Source: an uncultured Parabacteroides sp.
GTDB lineage: Bacteria > Bacteroidota > Bacteroidia > Bacteroidales > Tannerellaceae
Length of the DNA stretch: 33,762 nt
Reading direction: 5' to 3'
NCBI GenBank assembly: GCA_949298575.1
Contig: CASFXH010000050.1
Span: 1 to 33,762, forward strand
The notes below the pieces were generated by a model. That model did not search any database. It worked only from the letters and a program-made list of their open reading frames with translations, and had not been told where the DNA came from. A program made the position numbers and the translations under genes. Below, piece by piece: positions 1-8,754 of this stretch (within the stretch, counting starts at the first letter, position 1; every line of letters starts with the position of its first letter).

Positions 1-52
1 CCGCGCGGGTCATACGCCATGCGAGCCCCCCGGCGCGTCGCGCCGCGCGTCC

Positions 53-904
53 TCAAAGGATCATCTTCTCGATCGGGAGCACCAGGATGCCCTCCGCGCC
101 CAAGGCTTTCAGCTTGCCGATGATCTCCCAGAAATGTTTCTCGGCGATGACCGACTGCACCGAGACCCACTCGCCGTCGGCCAAGGGCGTGACGGTCGGA
201 CTTTTCATGCCGGGCAAGACCTCGATGATGGCGTCGAGCTTCTCCTTCGGGGCGTTCAGCAAGACGTATTTCTTTCCCTCCGCCATCTGGACCGCCTCGA
301 CGCGGAACAGGAGCTCGTCGAGCACGGCCAGCTTCTCGGCGTCGAGCGAGCGGTTGGCGATGAGCAGCGCCTCGGACGCCAAGACGACCTCGACTTCCTT
401 CAGCTGGTTGCTCACCAGCGTGCTGCCCGAGCTGACGATGTCGAAAATGGCGTCGGCCAGCCCGATGCCCGGGGCGATCTCGACCGAGCCGGTGATGACG
501 TGCGTCTTGGCGCGCACGCCTTTTTCCTTCAAATATTGGTTCAAGATGGCCGGGTAGGACGTGGCGATCGTTTTCCCCTCAAACCACTCGACGCCCGCGT
601 AAGGCTCATCCTTGGGGATGGCCAGCGAGAGCCGGCATTTGCTGAATCCCAAGCGTTTCACCAGACGGGCCACGGAGCCCTTCTCGACGTACTCGTTCTC
701 GCCGACGATCCCCACGTCGGCCACGCCATCGGCCACGGACTGGGGGATGTCGTCGTCGCGCAAGAACAAGACCTCGACCGGGAAGTCTTTCGCCGGCAAC
801 AGCAACACACGTTTTCCCTTGTTCAACTTGATGCCCGCCTCCTCGAGGAGCATCATCGTCTCGTCGTACAGACGACCTTTCGATTGAATCGCGATTCTCA
901 ACAT
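53..904 (-). CDS. hisG: ATP phosphoribosyltransferase (long form)
   Basis: First enzyme of histidine synthesis: it condenses ATP with PRPP to give phosphoribosyl-ATP in the cytoplasm. At 283 aa it has the length of the long, HisZ-independent form. The N-terminal catalytic lobe starts MLRIAIQSKGRL. A PRPP-binding stretch lies near residues 139-166 (GSVEIAPGIGLADAIFD, then SSGST). The last ~75 residues look like the ACT-like histidine-feedback domain. The ATG at 904 is well placed behind a ~190-nt leader that carries a His-rich leader peptide and terminator. The gene ends with TGA at 53. A GC-rich spacer follows, and possible ATGs at 20 and 13 could begin the next his gene, but too little is present to identify it. 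Confidence 0.96.
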   Translation of the reverse strand: MLRIAIQSKGRLYDETMMLLEEAGIKLNKGKRVLLLPAKDFPVEVLFLRDDDIPQSVADGVADVGIVGENEYVEKGSVARLVKRLGFSKCRLSLAIPKDEPYAGVEWFEGKTIATSYPAILNQYLKEKGVRAKTHVITGSVEIAPGIGLADAIFDIVSSGSTLVSNQLKEVEVVLASEALLIANRSLDAEKLAVLDELLFRVEAVQMAEGKKYVLLNAPKEKLDAIIEVLPGMKSPTVTPLADGEWVSVQSVIAEKHFWEIIGKLKALGAEGILVLPIEKMIL

Positions 905-951
905 ACTATTATCCTTGTTTTAAAATCCTATTTTCCGGCAAACGCCATAAA

Positions 952-981
952 AAAAGGCTCACCACCCTCGGCAAGCCTCTT
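952..981 (-). terminator. Intrinsic terminator in the hisG leader (attenuator)
   Basis: On the minus strand, AGGCTTGCC (981-973) pairs with GGTGAGCCT (966-958) through nine pairs, two of them G-T wobbles, around a 6-nt loop. A run of seven T follows (958-952). It lies 48 nt before the hisG start, downstream of the His-rich leader peptide. This is where an attenuation terminator belongs, rather than the end of the upstream gene, which has its stop and then a new promoter before this point. Confidence 0.8.
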
Positions 982-1014
982 CTTCTTTTCGTTTCTCCAT
1001 CTCCATTCCATCCT

Positions 1015-1022
1015 GGCCCACC
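1015..1022 (-). promoter_or_regulatory. Putative antiterminator segment of the his leader
   Basis: GGTGGGCC (1022-1015, minus strand) can pair with GGCTTGCC, the 5' arm of the terminator at 980-973, with three wobbles. It starts 4 nt after the leader-peptide stop codon (1029-1027). A ribosome that finishes the leader would cover it. A ribosome stalled at the His codons (1056-1042) would leave it free to pair. The pairing is read from the sequence; the function is inferred. Confidence 0.55.
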
Positions 1023-1026
1023 GAAC

Positions 1027-1074
1027 TTATCGCCCGTTGTCATGATGAGGATGATGTGAAACTATCGTGATCAT
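1027..1074 (-). CDS. hisL: his operon leader peptide, 15 aa
   Basis: A short frame reads MITIVSHHPHHDNGR and stops with TAA at 1029-1027. Four of five consecutive residues are His (CAT CAT CCT CAT CAT, 1056-1042). It starts about 28 nt after the -7 box at 1102-1109 and precedes an antiterminator segment, a terminator and hisG. His-rich leaders that sense charged tRNA-His are known for his operons (enterobacterial HisL). The composition, position and downstream hairpin make this a leader peptide rather than a chance ORF. Confidence 0.8.
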   Translation of the reverse strand: MITIVSHHPHHDNGR

Positions 1075-1101
1075 TCGTTCGTTTTTCTTTCAAATTTCCC
1101 G

Positions 1102-1131
1102 CGAAGATATAATGAATCTTTTAGACTCAAA
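1102..1131 (-). promoter_or_regulatory. Promoter of the his leader and hisG
   Basis: The minus strand has TTTG (1131-1128), an 18-nt spacer, then TATCTTCG (1109-1102). This fits the Bacteroidota -33 TTTG and -7 TAnnTTTG/TAnnTTCG pattern. It lies between the DUF4268 stop and the leader peptide, so hisG has its own promoter. The same 18-nt spacing occurs in the esterase promoter at 10280-10309. Confidence 0.7.
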
Positions 1132-1155
1132 GCCTGATCGGGAAAATAATCGCCT

Positions 1156-1614
1156 TTATTCTTCTTTTAAATATTCCGCTATGCCCATGAAGTTCCGCTC
1201 GAGGAGATACATTTGGGAGGCCATGAAGGCGAAGAAGTCGCCCCAATGCTCGCGCCGGTGGATGTCGAGCCCCTCGCGGGCCGTGTAGACGCGGGCCACC
1301 TGGTTGCCCGTCTCGCGGACGAAACAGCAATCCCAAATCAGCCCCTCGGGGAAATCCCGCTCGAGCGCCTCCTTGTACCACGTGAGGCGCTCCAGCATCT
1401 CCAGGCGGTCGGCCTCGCGGCGGTGGTTCACCTCGAGGATGACGTAGGCGCCTTTCCGGTTCGCGTCAAACTTCAGCTCCACGCCCTTGACCTTCGTATT
1501 GTATAAGACCCACATTTTCTTCCGGCCCCTCAGGTAGGGCTGGACCTCGCAATAGGCCGCGAAGCTCTCCCAGAACTCGAGCCGCAAGCGTTTCACTTCT
1601 TCTTTCGTGTACAT
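1156..1614 (-). CDS. DUF4268-type protein
   Basis: A 152-aa soluble protein with no signal peptide or membrane segment. The sequence (start MYTKEEVKRLRLEFWESF, later YVILEVNHR and a WDCCF stretch) resembles the DUF4268 domain, common in Bacteroidota and otherwise found next to nuclease-like domains in some defence proteins. Here it stands alone. It starts 12 nt after the M16 peptidase stop, so the two are probably co-transcribed, with this gene second. The mix of charged residues with a conserved E in the VILEV strand recalls a nuclease-like fold, but I see no complete catalytic signature and assign no activity. Confidence 0.75.
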   Translation of the reverse strand: MYTKEEVKRLRLEFWESFAAYCEVQPYLRGRKKMWVLYNTKVKGVELKFDANRKGAYVILEVNHRREADRLEMLERLTWYKEALERDFPEGLIWDCCFVRETGNQVARVYTAREGLDIHRREHWGDFFAFMASQMYLLERNFMGIAEYLKEE

Positions 1615-1626
1615 GAAAATAAATCT

Positions 1627-4500
1627 TTAATGGTATAACTCCCTGGAGATCCATCGCTCCACCGCGCCCAACGCCTCGAGTTGCCTCAAGTCGACCGCCT
1701 TCTGGTTCGCGACCAGCGCGTAGACCCGGATGGCGTCCCGGATATAGGCCGTGTGGAAATCCCGGATGTCCTGGATCGTGACGCGGTCCAATTCTTGCAA
1801 CAAGCGCCTGTTCGGATCTTCCGTGAATCCCTCCCGCCGCATGCCGGCCACCCGGATCGAGATCGTCCGGTACGTGGGGTAATCGTTCGACAACTGGTTG
1901 CGTATCTGTTTTTTCACGAGATTCAAACGGTTCTCGTCCAAAGGCATCTCTTTCACCAAGCCCTCGAAGACGCGTGCCGCCTCGACCGCCTTGTCGGCCT
2001 GCGTGGAAAGCCGCATATAGAAATAGGCCGCCTTTTCCCGCTCGTTGTAGGTCGGGACGACCACGCCCCCATCCACTTGGTAAGCGAACGAGCGGAACTC
2101 CCGGATCTCCTGGAAAAGCAAGGACGACGCGCCATTCCCGAAATAGTCCGTGAACACCCGGGCGATAGACCGCGCCCTCAAATCCGCCAAAGGGCCAATG
2201 TTCGAGTAGCAATACAGGATCGCTTGGTTGATGTCATTCTTTTCCACGAAAAAGACCGTGGGCGATTCGTATCTCCGCAAATCCCGCACGAAGGGGGAAT
2301 GGGAGGGCAAGGTCACCCGGTCGACCGGGATCATCTTCCGGACTTGCTCGGCCACGAAATCCGTCGTGTTCCGCCCGCAATAGTGGATGTCGCACGCGAC
2401 GGTCGTCACCTTCTTCAACGTGTCGAGCAAGTCGGCCCCTTTCAGTTTCCTCAGCTCGCGCGACGTCAATTTGGTCAAGAAGCGAGATTGCTCTCCAAAC
2501 TTGATCTTCTCGAAAAGCATCTGCCCCAGCGTCTCGCTCGAGCTGGCCCACGAGTGGACCGCGATCCGCTCCTCGTCGAGCAGCAATTGCATCTTCTTGT
2601 CGTCAGGCTTCAAGTGGCTCAAGAACGCCTTGACCAACGTCAGCGTCTCGACAAAATAGCGCTCAAAGCCATGCACCAGGATCGTGAATTCCAAATCGGT
2701 CGACGAGATGCTGATCGTCCCTCCCAAAGCCTGCAATTTTCCCCGGAAGACCTCGAAAGTCATCTCGTCGGTCCCCAGGTAAGGCAGATAAGTGGCCAGC
2801 GCCGAGAGTTGCCGGCACTCCAATTCCCCAACACCATAAGAGATCGCCAAGGAAAAAATCTCATTCACCGGATTGGGGCTCGTATAAAGCGTCACCCGGT
2901 CCGAGAGCGGCATGATCCGGACGTCTTTCTCGAAATCCAACAAGCGCACCGCCTTCTCTTTCACCGGCAACTCCTCCAGGTGGCGCCGATAGTCCGACGC
3001 GCGATCGCGGTTCTTGGGGACGATCGGCGACAAGGCGGGATCGGCGGCCACCTGGGAAGGATAACGCCCCGTCCGCTTGCAGGCCCGGAGATAGTTCTGG
3101 TCCGAGAAATATTTTTGGGCGACGGCCATGATGTCCTCTTTGGTCAAGGCGTCGATGCGGTCGATCTCCTCCAGATAGTCCGACCAGTTCTTCCCCTTCG
3201 AGAAGACATGCATCATCTGCTCGGCCCGCGAGTTGATGTTTTCCAATAAAGATTCCCACTCCCGCTTCAACTCCAGCTTGACGCTCTGGAAGAGCTCATC
3301 GCTGAAATCGCCCGTCTTGATCCGGTCGATCTGTTTCCATATCAGTTTCTCGACCGCCGCGTAGGATTGCAACCAATTCTTGGGAAGCGCGACGATACCC
3401 AATATCCCCGCCTCGTTCAAGTTCTTGTTCATGACCAAGGCCCCTTTCACCTTGTGGTCAAGGATCAAGTGATCCAAAAGGCCCGTGCCATTCGAATTGT
3501 TCAGCAAATTGGAAGCGACCTCGAGCGCCATCACGTCGCCACTCCGGTTGGAGGCGCCCCGAAAGCCCAGCGCCATGATTCGCAAAAAAGGCAAAGGCAC
3601 TCGGACCGTCACCTTCTCTTTCCCCTTGAAATCCGGCAAGTCAACCTTCGGCGATTTGGGCACACGCCCTTTCCGCAATCTCGAGAAAGCCGCCTCGATC
3701 ACGGGCATAGCCGACTCCCGATCAAGATCGCCACTCAATATCAAGCCCATATTCGAAGCGACATAATAGCGCTCAAAAAACTTCCGCATCTCGGTCACGC
3801 TGGGGTTGCTCAGATATTCCAAACTTCCGATAATCGGGTAAGCGTAAGGATGGGGATAGAAAAAACGATGGTTCAGCCACTCGATCGCCATGTGACTCAC
3901 CGTATCGTTGTAGCGCATCCGCTCCTCGCGGACCGTCTCCATCTCACTCTGGAACATCCTGAAAACCGGATTCAACAAGCGCTCGCTATTGATCTCAGCC
4001 CACTGGACAAGATATTGGGGCGCGAACGTATTGAAATAGAAAGTATAATCGTAAGAAGTCACCGCCTCCATTTCCGTACCGCCAAATGAGGAGATCATCT
4101 GGTCGAACTCGTTCGGGATGACATATTCCGCGGCCCTGACACTTAAATCGTTGATGATCTTCAACAAATGAGTCCGCTCCTCCGGGTCCTCGGTCTGCGC
4201 CAGGGCGTCGTATTTCGCGAAGATCACGTCGAGGATGGCTTTCTCCGCGGAATAATTGGTGGTGCCGATCTTATCCGTTCCCTTAAACATCATGTGCTCA
4301 AAGTAATGGGCGATTCCCGTGTTCGGCGTATCCTTCGCCCCCGCTTTCACCACCACGGCGCCGAAAATCTTCGGCTGGCTATGGTCCTCATTCAACCAAA
4401 CCGTCAGCCCATTCTCCAGCTTATAGACCTCGACCGCCAAGGTATCCGACCATAAGCCCGTCCCCCGCGCCGTCCCGTTATTCTCGTAAGAAGAAACCAT
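1627..4500 (-). CDS. M16 family zinc metallopeptidase (insulinase-like), two-domain
   Basis: A 957-aa protein of the pitrilysin/insulinase clan. The inverted zinc motif HYFEH lies at residues 65-69, with the third ligand probably Glu143 or Glu145, about 76 residues on. The family fold of two homologous halves fits the length, and the second half (about 500-950) lacks the zinc motif, as expected. No signal peptide is visible, so it is probably cytoplasmic. I chose ATG at 4500; the next codon upstream is GTG at 4503 and gives only one more residue. A minus-strand TACCTTTG box at 4534-4527 precedes it closely. DUF4268 follows 12 nt downstream. Substrate is not evident; members of the clan degrade medium-sized peptides. 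Confidence 0.93.
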   Translation of the reverse strand: MVSSYENNGTARGTGLWSDTLAVEVYKLENGLTVWLNEDHSQPKIFGAVVVKAGAKDTPNTGIAHYFEHMMFKGTDKIGTTNYSAEKAILDVIFAKYDALAQTEDPEERTHLLKIINDLSVRAAEYVIPNEFDQMISSFGGTEMEAVTSYDYTFYFNTFAPQYLVQWAEINSERLLNPVFRMFQSEMETVREERMRYNDTVSHMAIEWLNHRFFYPHPYAYPIIGSLEYLSNPSVTEMRKFFERYYVASNMGLILSGDLDRESAMPVIEAAFSRLRKGRVPKSPKVDLPDFKGKEKVTVRVPLPFLRIMALGFRGASNRSGDVMALEVASNLLNNSNGTGLLDHLILDHKVKGALVMNKNLNEAGILGIVALPKNWLQSYAAVEKLIWKQIDRIKTGDFSDELFQSVKLELKREWESLLENINSRAEQMMHVFSKGKNWSDYLEEIDRIDALTKEDIMAVAQKYFSDQNYLRACKRTGRYPSQVAADPALSPIVPKNRDRASDYRRHLEELPVKEKAVRLLDFEKDVRIMPLSDRVTLYTSPNPVNEIFSLAISYGVGELECRQLSALATYLPYLGTDEMTFEVFRGKLQALGGTISISSTDLEFTILVHGFERYFVETLTLVKAFLSHLKPDDKKMQLLLDEERIAVHSWASSSETLGQMLFEKIKFGEQSRFLTKLTSRELRKLKGADLLDTLKKVTTVACDIHYCGRNTTDFVAEQVRKMIPVDRVTLPSHSPFVRDLRRYESPTVFFVEKNDINQAILYCYSNIGPLADLRARSIARVFTDYFGNGASSLLFQEIREFRSFAYQVDGGVVVPTYNEREKAAYFYMRLSTQADKAVEAARVFEGLVKEMPLDENRLNLVKKQIRNQLSNDYPTYRTISIRVAGMRREGFTEDPNRRLLQELDRVTIQDIRDFHTAYIRDAIRVYALVANQKAVDLRQLEALGAVERWISRELYH

Positions 4501-4526
4501 CACCTGTTTTTTTATCGAATATTAAG

Positions 4527-4534
4527 CAAAGGTA
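4527..4534 (-). promoter_or_regulatory. -7 box for the M16/DUF4268 operon
   Basis: The minus strand reads TACCTTTG, an exact TAnnTTTG match, 27 nt before the ATG at 4500. No clear -33 TTTG is seen at the usual distance. Confidence 0.5.
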
Positions 4535-4549
4535 CTATAAATATTTCTC

Positions 4550-4557
4550 TATTTTTG
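4550..4557 (+). promoter_or_regulatory. -7 box for the MscS channel gene
   Basis: TATTTTTG matches TAnnTTTG and lies 26 nt before the ATG at 4584. It is back to back with the M16 box, so this 83-nt gap is a divergent promoter region. Confidence 0.5.
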
Positions 4558-4583
4558 TCCTAAAATAAAAACACCTAAGGAAA

Positions 4584-5882
4584 ATGAACGACATTCAAGA
4601 ATGGATCCAACAATTATTGATTGATCTTCAAATAATTAAAGACGAACCCAGTTATCTGGACAATGTCCTGATTTTAATGGTCATCATTCTCCTGACCGTC
4701 GGGATCGACTACGTTTGCCGCCGGGTCATGCTGAACGCCTTCACGCGGATCGCCAAAAGGACGAAAAACCAATGGGACGACCTGATCGTCGAGCGCAAGA
4801 TCATCCACAAAATGATGCACATTATTCCGGCCTTGCTGATTTATATCCTTTTGCCGATCGCTTTTCCAAGTAATGAAATGCCGCAATTGTTAGCTTTCGC
4901 CCGGAAAGTTTGCGCGATCTATATTATCGCCGTCTCACTCCGCTTTTTCAGCGCCTCGCTCAATATCATCGACGAGATCTCCGAACGCAAGGACTCGCTA
5001 AAGAACAAACCCGTCAAGGGATTCGTCCAGATCATGCAAGTCACGCTGTTTTCCATTGGGGCGATCCTGATCATCAGCGTGCTCATCGATCAGTCGCCCG
5101 TCTCGCTCCTCGCCGGACTGGGCGCCTCGGCGGCTATCCTGATGCTAGTATTCAAAGACACCTTGTTAGGATTTGTCGCGGGAATCCAACTCTCCGCCAA
5201 CGACATGTTGCGCCCAGGCGATTGGATCACGATGCCCAAGCACAACGCGAACGGGACCGTCATTGAAGTGACGCTCTACGCCGTAAAAGTGCGCAATTTC
5301 GACAATACGATCACGACCATCCCGCCCTATGCCCTCGTCAGCGACGCGTTCCAGAACTGGCGAGGCATGAAAGAGTCAAACGGACGGCGGATCAAACGCT
5401 CGATTTTCATCGATATGACCACCATCCATTTCTGCACGGAAGAGATGCTCGGACGATTTCGCGACATGCCTCTCGTTTATGATTATATTGAGAATATGGA
5501 AGCCGAATTGACGGTATGGAATTACGAACAAGGCTGTGACGCCACGCCAGGACATGGCCGTTGGCTGACAAACCTCGGGGTCTTCCGGGCTTATTTGGAA
5601 AATTACATCAAGCGACTGCCTGAGATCAACGCCCAAATGGCCTGCCTCGTTCGTCACCTCCAACCAACATCTGAGGGCTTGCCCATCGAGATCTATTTTT
5701 TCACCACGAATACCGATTGGACTTTCTACGAGCACTTGCAAGCCGACGTATTCGACCATATCCTGGCCAGCGTGTCGGCTTTCGATTTGGCGATCTATCA
5801 AAAGCCTTCGGGGCGAGATCTCCAAAATCTCAACCTAACCATCCATACCGCTTCTCCCCTCTACCGCTACTCCGCGAATTGA
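4584..5882 (+). CDS. MscS family mechanosensitive channel (YbdG-like)
   Basis: A 432-aa inner-membrane channel that likely opens under membrane tension and releases solutes on osmotic downshift. Hydrophobic segments lie near residues 27-45, 75-95, 107-128 and 150-168. The Gly/Ala-rich pore helix (SLLAGLGASAAILMLVFKD) follows at about 174-192 and leads into the MscS beta domain (DMLRPGDWITM, near 207-217). Size and five predicted membrane segments resemble E. coli YbdG/MscM more than MscS itself. The gene converges on the MBOAT gene with only 10 nt between stop codons. Confidence 0.92.
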   Translation: MNDIQEWIQQLLIDLQIIKDEPSYLDNVLILMVIILLTVGIDYVCRRVMLNAFTRIAKRTKNQWDDLIVERKIIHKMMHIIPALLIYILLPIAFPSNEMPQLLAFARKVCAIYIIAVSLRFFSASLNIIDEISERKDSLKNKPVKGFVQIMQVTLFSIGAILIISVLIDQSPVSLLAGLGASAAILMLVFKDTLLGFVAGIQLSANDMLRPGDWITMPKHNANGTVIEVTLYAVKVRNFDNTITTIPPYALVSDAFQNWRGMKESNGRRIKRSIFIDMTTIHFCTEEMLGRFRDMPLVYDYIENMEAELTVWNYEQGCDATPGHGRWLTNLGVFRAYLENYIKRLPEINAQMACLVRHLQPTSEGLPIEIYFFTTNTDWTFYEHLQADVFDHILASVSAFDLAIYQKPSGRDLQNLNLTIHTASPLYRYSAN

Positions 5883-5892
5883 GAGCTTACAA

Positions 5893-7431
5893 TCAGAACT
5901 GGAAATAGATGAAAGGTTGAACCCCTGAGCTCTTAAACTGAATGACAATAAAGATCAAGATAGCCAACGTAAGCGCCTGAACCACCAACGGCGAACGGGT
6001 GACCACTTGACGAAGCGCCAAGTCGAAGCGTTTGGGGAGGAAATGGGTCACATAACCCAACACCATCAACACGAACACCATCCGATAACCCTCCACAAAC
6101 TGAGGGAAAATCTCCGGATGGAAATTCGTAAAGATCTGGTTCAAGACCTCGAAAGCCGTCGCCATCGAATCGGCCCGGAAGAAGATCCAACCCAAACAAA
6201 CCAAATGGAAAGTCAATAAGACACCCAAAACACGGCGGAGCGGTGTCATATCCTCGCCCGTTTTCTTAAAACTCGGCCAATGACGCATCACGAACTTATG
6301 AATCGCCAACGAAACGCCATGCAACGCGCCCCACAGGATGAAGCGAGCCGAGGCGCCATGCCAAAGACCTCCAAGCAACATCGTAAGCATCAAGTTGATA
6401 TAAGTCCGGATCGTTCCCTTACGATTGCCTCCTAACGAAATATATAGATAATCTTTCAACCAAGAAGACAACGAGATATGCCAACGACGCCAAAACTCCG
6501 TGATCGTCGCCGACTGGTAAGGCGCGTCAAAGTTGATATTGAAACGAAAACCCAACAACAAGGCCAAGCCAATCGCCATATCGGAATAACCCGAAAAATC
6601 GCAATAGATCTGAAGCGCGTAGCCATAGACTCCCACCAGGTTCTCCACGCCCGTATAAAGCGTCGGGGCATCGAACACGCGATCCACGAAATTGAGGCTG
6701 ATATAATCCGAAATCACCGTCTTCTTCAACAAACCACAAAAGATCAGGAACAAGCCCTCGCCAAACTCCGCCCGGGTAACGACCGGATCCCGATAAATCT
6801 GCGGAATGAAATCACGGGCACGCACGATCGGGCCAGCGACCAGCTGTGGGAAGAATGAGACATAAAACACGTAATCAATCCAGCGCCCCAATGGTTCGAT
6901 GCGCTTCCGGTAAATATCGATGATATAACTGATACTCTGGAAAGTAAAAAATGAAATACCGACAGGCAAAAAGATGTCCCAAGGCTCAAACTCCAAGTAA
7001 AGCAAGCGGTCAGAGCCGAAATAGAAGCCCAAATCATTCAAGAATAAAGTGATCGACCCGAGCAAGAAATTGAAATACTTGAAATAGGCCAACATGCCCA
7101 AATTAATACAAAGACTCAGCGTAACCAACCCTTTGCGGGCTCGGGTCGATGTGGCTTGCGCCAAGAAACGGCCGATGATGAAATCGGACGTGGCCGTAAA
7201 CACCAGCAAGCCAAACCAAATACCGCTACTCTTATAATAAAAGTAAAGGGAAAACAGCGTGACGTAGATAATCCGGGCCAATGTCTGCCGCCGGAGCGCG
7301 TAATAAATGATCGTAAAACCGATCAACAAGAAAAAGAACAAGCCACTGCTGAACAACATCGGCGCGTCGGGCTGGTAAGCCAACAACTCGCCCAATCGCC
7401 GCCAAGAAAACTCATGATCCATCAATAACAT
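5893..7431 (-). CDS. MBOAT family O-acyltransferase (AlgI/DltB-like)
   Basis: A 512-aa polytopic inner-membrane protein. It carries the AlgI-type signature FWRRWHISLSSWLKDY at 313-328 with His318, then GGLWHGA at 354-360 with His358, then LHG at 370-372. Proteins of this group transfer acyl groups, usually acetyl, across the membrane onto extracellular polysaccharides or teichoic acids. It is the last gene of an operon whose first two genes encode exported SGNH proteins, the usual partners that pass the acyl group to the glycan. The start is ATG at 7431, 15 nt after the preceding gene; a second Met lies three codons in. The target glycan cannot be told from here. Confidence 0.92.
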   Translation of the reverse strand: MLLMDHEFSWRRLGELLAYQPDAPMLFSSGLFFFLLIGFTIIYYALRRQTLARIIYVTLFSLYFYYKSSGIWFGLLVFTATSDFIIGRFLAQATSTRARKGLVTLSLCINLGMLAYFKYFNFLLGSITLFLNDLGFYFGSDRLLYLEFEPWDIFLPVGISFFTFQSISYIIDIYRKRIEPLGRWIDYVFYVSFFPQLVAGPIVRARDFIPQIYRDPVVTRAEFGEGLFLIFCGLLKKTVISDYISLNFVDRVFDAPTLYTGVENLVGVYGYALQIYCDFSGYSDMAIGLALLLGFRFNINFDAPYQSATITEFWRRWHISLSSWLKDYLYISLGGNRKGTIRTYINLMLTMLLGGLWHGASARFILWGALHGVSLAIHKFVMRHWPSFKKTGEDMTPLRRVLGVLLTFHLVCLGWIFFRADSMATAFEVLNQIFTNFHPEIFPQFVEGYRMVFVLMVLGYVTHFLPKRFDLALRQVVTRSPLVVQALTLAILIFIVIQFKSSGVQPFIYFQF

Positions 7432-7446
7432 ACCCGTGTCTTTCCT

Positions 7447-8754
7447 TTATTTCTTGTTCGTAAATCGATTATAAGTATTCAAGAATGCCCGGTAAAGCAT
7501 CCGTCCCTGCTCAAAATAGCCCTCTTTCACGAAATGGATACGATCCCGCCGCATCAGTTCCGCCGCTTGCCAGCGCTTGGAGGAATTGGCGCCTCCCGTA
7601 GCGGTGAAAAGATCCCAACAGGCCAGATTCTCTCGCTGGGCCACCTCACGCAAAGCCTCGGCCACTTTCACGGTATTGGTATTGCGTGTGAATACCCGCT
7701 TTCCGTTCGAGGTCACACGCCGATAGCATTCGGGAGGGGTCGTGAGCAAGATCGCCGTCTGGGGCAAATAGCGTTTCACCAAGCCTATCAATTCCCCGAC
7801 TTGCGCCTCGAACTCCGTCTTCGAGAAACGACGCCCAAACGACTCGTTCGTTCCCATCGAGATGATGAGCAAGGCGGGTTTCAACTCGGCTAAACGGCGC
7901 ACGTAATTCTCATCCGTATAATTGACGTACATCGCCCCATTGATCCCGATGGAATGGTAAAGCACGCCCGGCCGGCCATTCAACAAGCTGAAACCATAAT
8001 AGCGATTCTGGAAAGAGGTGTCGGGGTTCTTGATGGTCTTCAAGTTCAAGGTATCCGTCAGGCGACTGATCTTAAACGTATCGACCGAAAGCCCGGCGAT
8101 AGAGGTATCTCCCCTCGAGACGCTCACCTGATCTTTCCATTTGGGAGTGGGTTCGAAAGGTCGGGCATGATCCCCTTGATAAAGCAGCACTTTATTGAAC
8201 TCATAGCCCGCGCCATTGCGAGGCGTCACGATCAGATCCATCGTAATGGCCGAGACATTCGCGTAAAGTCCCACGCCGCCCGGACCAATCGTCGTACGCT
8301 TCGTCCTTTGCGTGCAACGGGCATAGATCCAATTCTTCAGGCTGGAACGAATGAAATAATCATCCGGCTCATTCGTCCGGCAGAGTTTCAGGGGCGAGAG
8401 CCATCCGCGGCCCGCGTTCCCGAAATCTTTATGGAAAAGACGCATCGCCAGGCCACTCAGATAACCCGCCTGGATATGCGAGTCGCCCAGATGGACAATC
8501 GAGATCACCGTATCCTTGCCCGCCCTCAAAGAATCCAATTCGGCGAACAAGGTCCGCCATTGGGATGAGTCGGCCGGAAGGATCAGCGTATCCCCACCCT
8601 GGAACATCGAGGTCGACAGGGTCGGCAAAGCGAGCGCCTTCTCCCAGACCGCCACGGAATCCTCCTTGGCGGACTGGCCCTCCACTTTCATCCCCGCGAC
8701 GAGGAGAAGCAAGGCTATTATCCATTTATTCCAATCGTTTATCCACTTCATCAT
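7447..8754 (-). CDS. Exported SGNH/GDSL-type hydrolase or acyltransferase, second gene of the acylation operon
   Basis: A 435-aa protein with a signal peptide (residues 1 to about 26, ending VEGQS). Block I is HLGDSH with Ser92, block III is GTNES with Asn303, and the final dyad is DRIH with Asp404 and His407. The SGNH triad and oxyanion residues are therefore all present. I start at ATG 8754 (ATG 8751 is possible), not at the longer frame from 8862, because that extension runs inside the upstream gene and has no signal character. The gene overlaps the upstream gene by 29 nt. Together with the MBOAT protein it probably transfers or trims acyl groups on a surface glycan in the periplasm, as AlgX/AlgJ do for alginate (by analogy). 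Confidence 0.85.
   Translation of the reverse strand: MMKWINDWNKWIIALLLLVAGMKVEGQSAKEDSVAVWEKALALPTLSTSMFQGGDTLILPADSSQWRTLFAELDSLRAGKDTVISIVHLGDSHIQAGYLSGLAMRLFHKDFGNAGRGWLSPLKLCRTNEPDDYFIRSSLKNWIYARCTQRTKRTTIGPGGVGLYANVSAITMDLIVTPRNGAGYEFNKVLLYQGDHARPFEPTPKWKDQVSVSRGDTSIAGLSVDTFKISRLTDTLNLKTIKNPDTSFQNRYYGFSLLNGRPGVLYHSIGINGAMYVNYTDENYVRRLAELKPALLIISMGTNESFGRRFSKTEFEAQVGELIGLVKRYLPQTAILLTTPPECYRRVTSNGKRVFTRNTNTVKVAEALREVAQRENLACWDLFTATGGANSSKRWQAAELMRRDRIHFVKEGYFEQGRMLYRAFLNTYNRFTNKK

Noticed and set aside
1-20. Start of the next his gene after hisG
   Set aside because: ATGs at 20 and 13 (minus strand) exist, but six or fewer codons remain, too few to call.
1067-1288. 73-aa plus-strand ORF across the his leader
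   Set aside because: It is antisense to the promoter, leader peptide and DUF4268 gene, with no recognisable features.
1681-3249. 522-aa plus-strand ORF opposite the M16 peptidase
   Set aside because: Rich in Arg, His, Asp and Gln as in antisense of a GC-rich gene, while the minus strand has the HxxEH peptidase.
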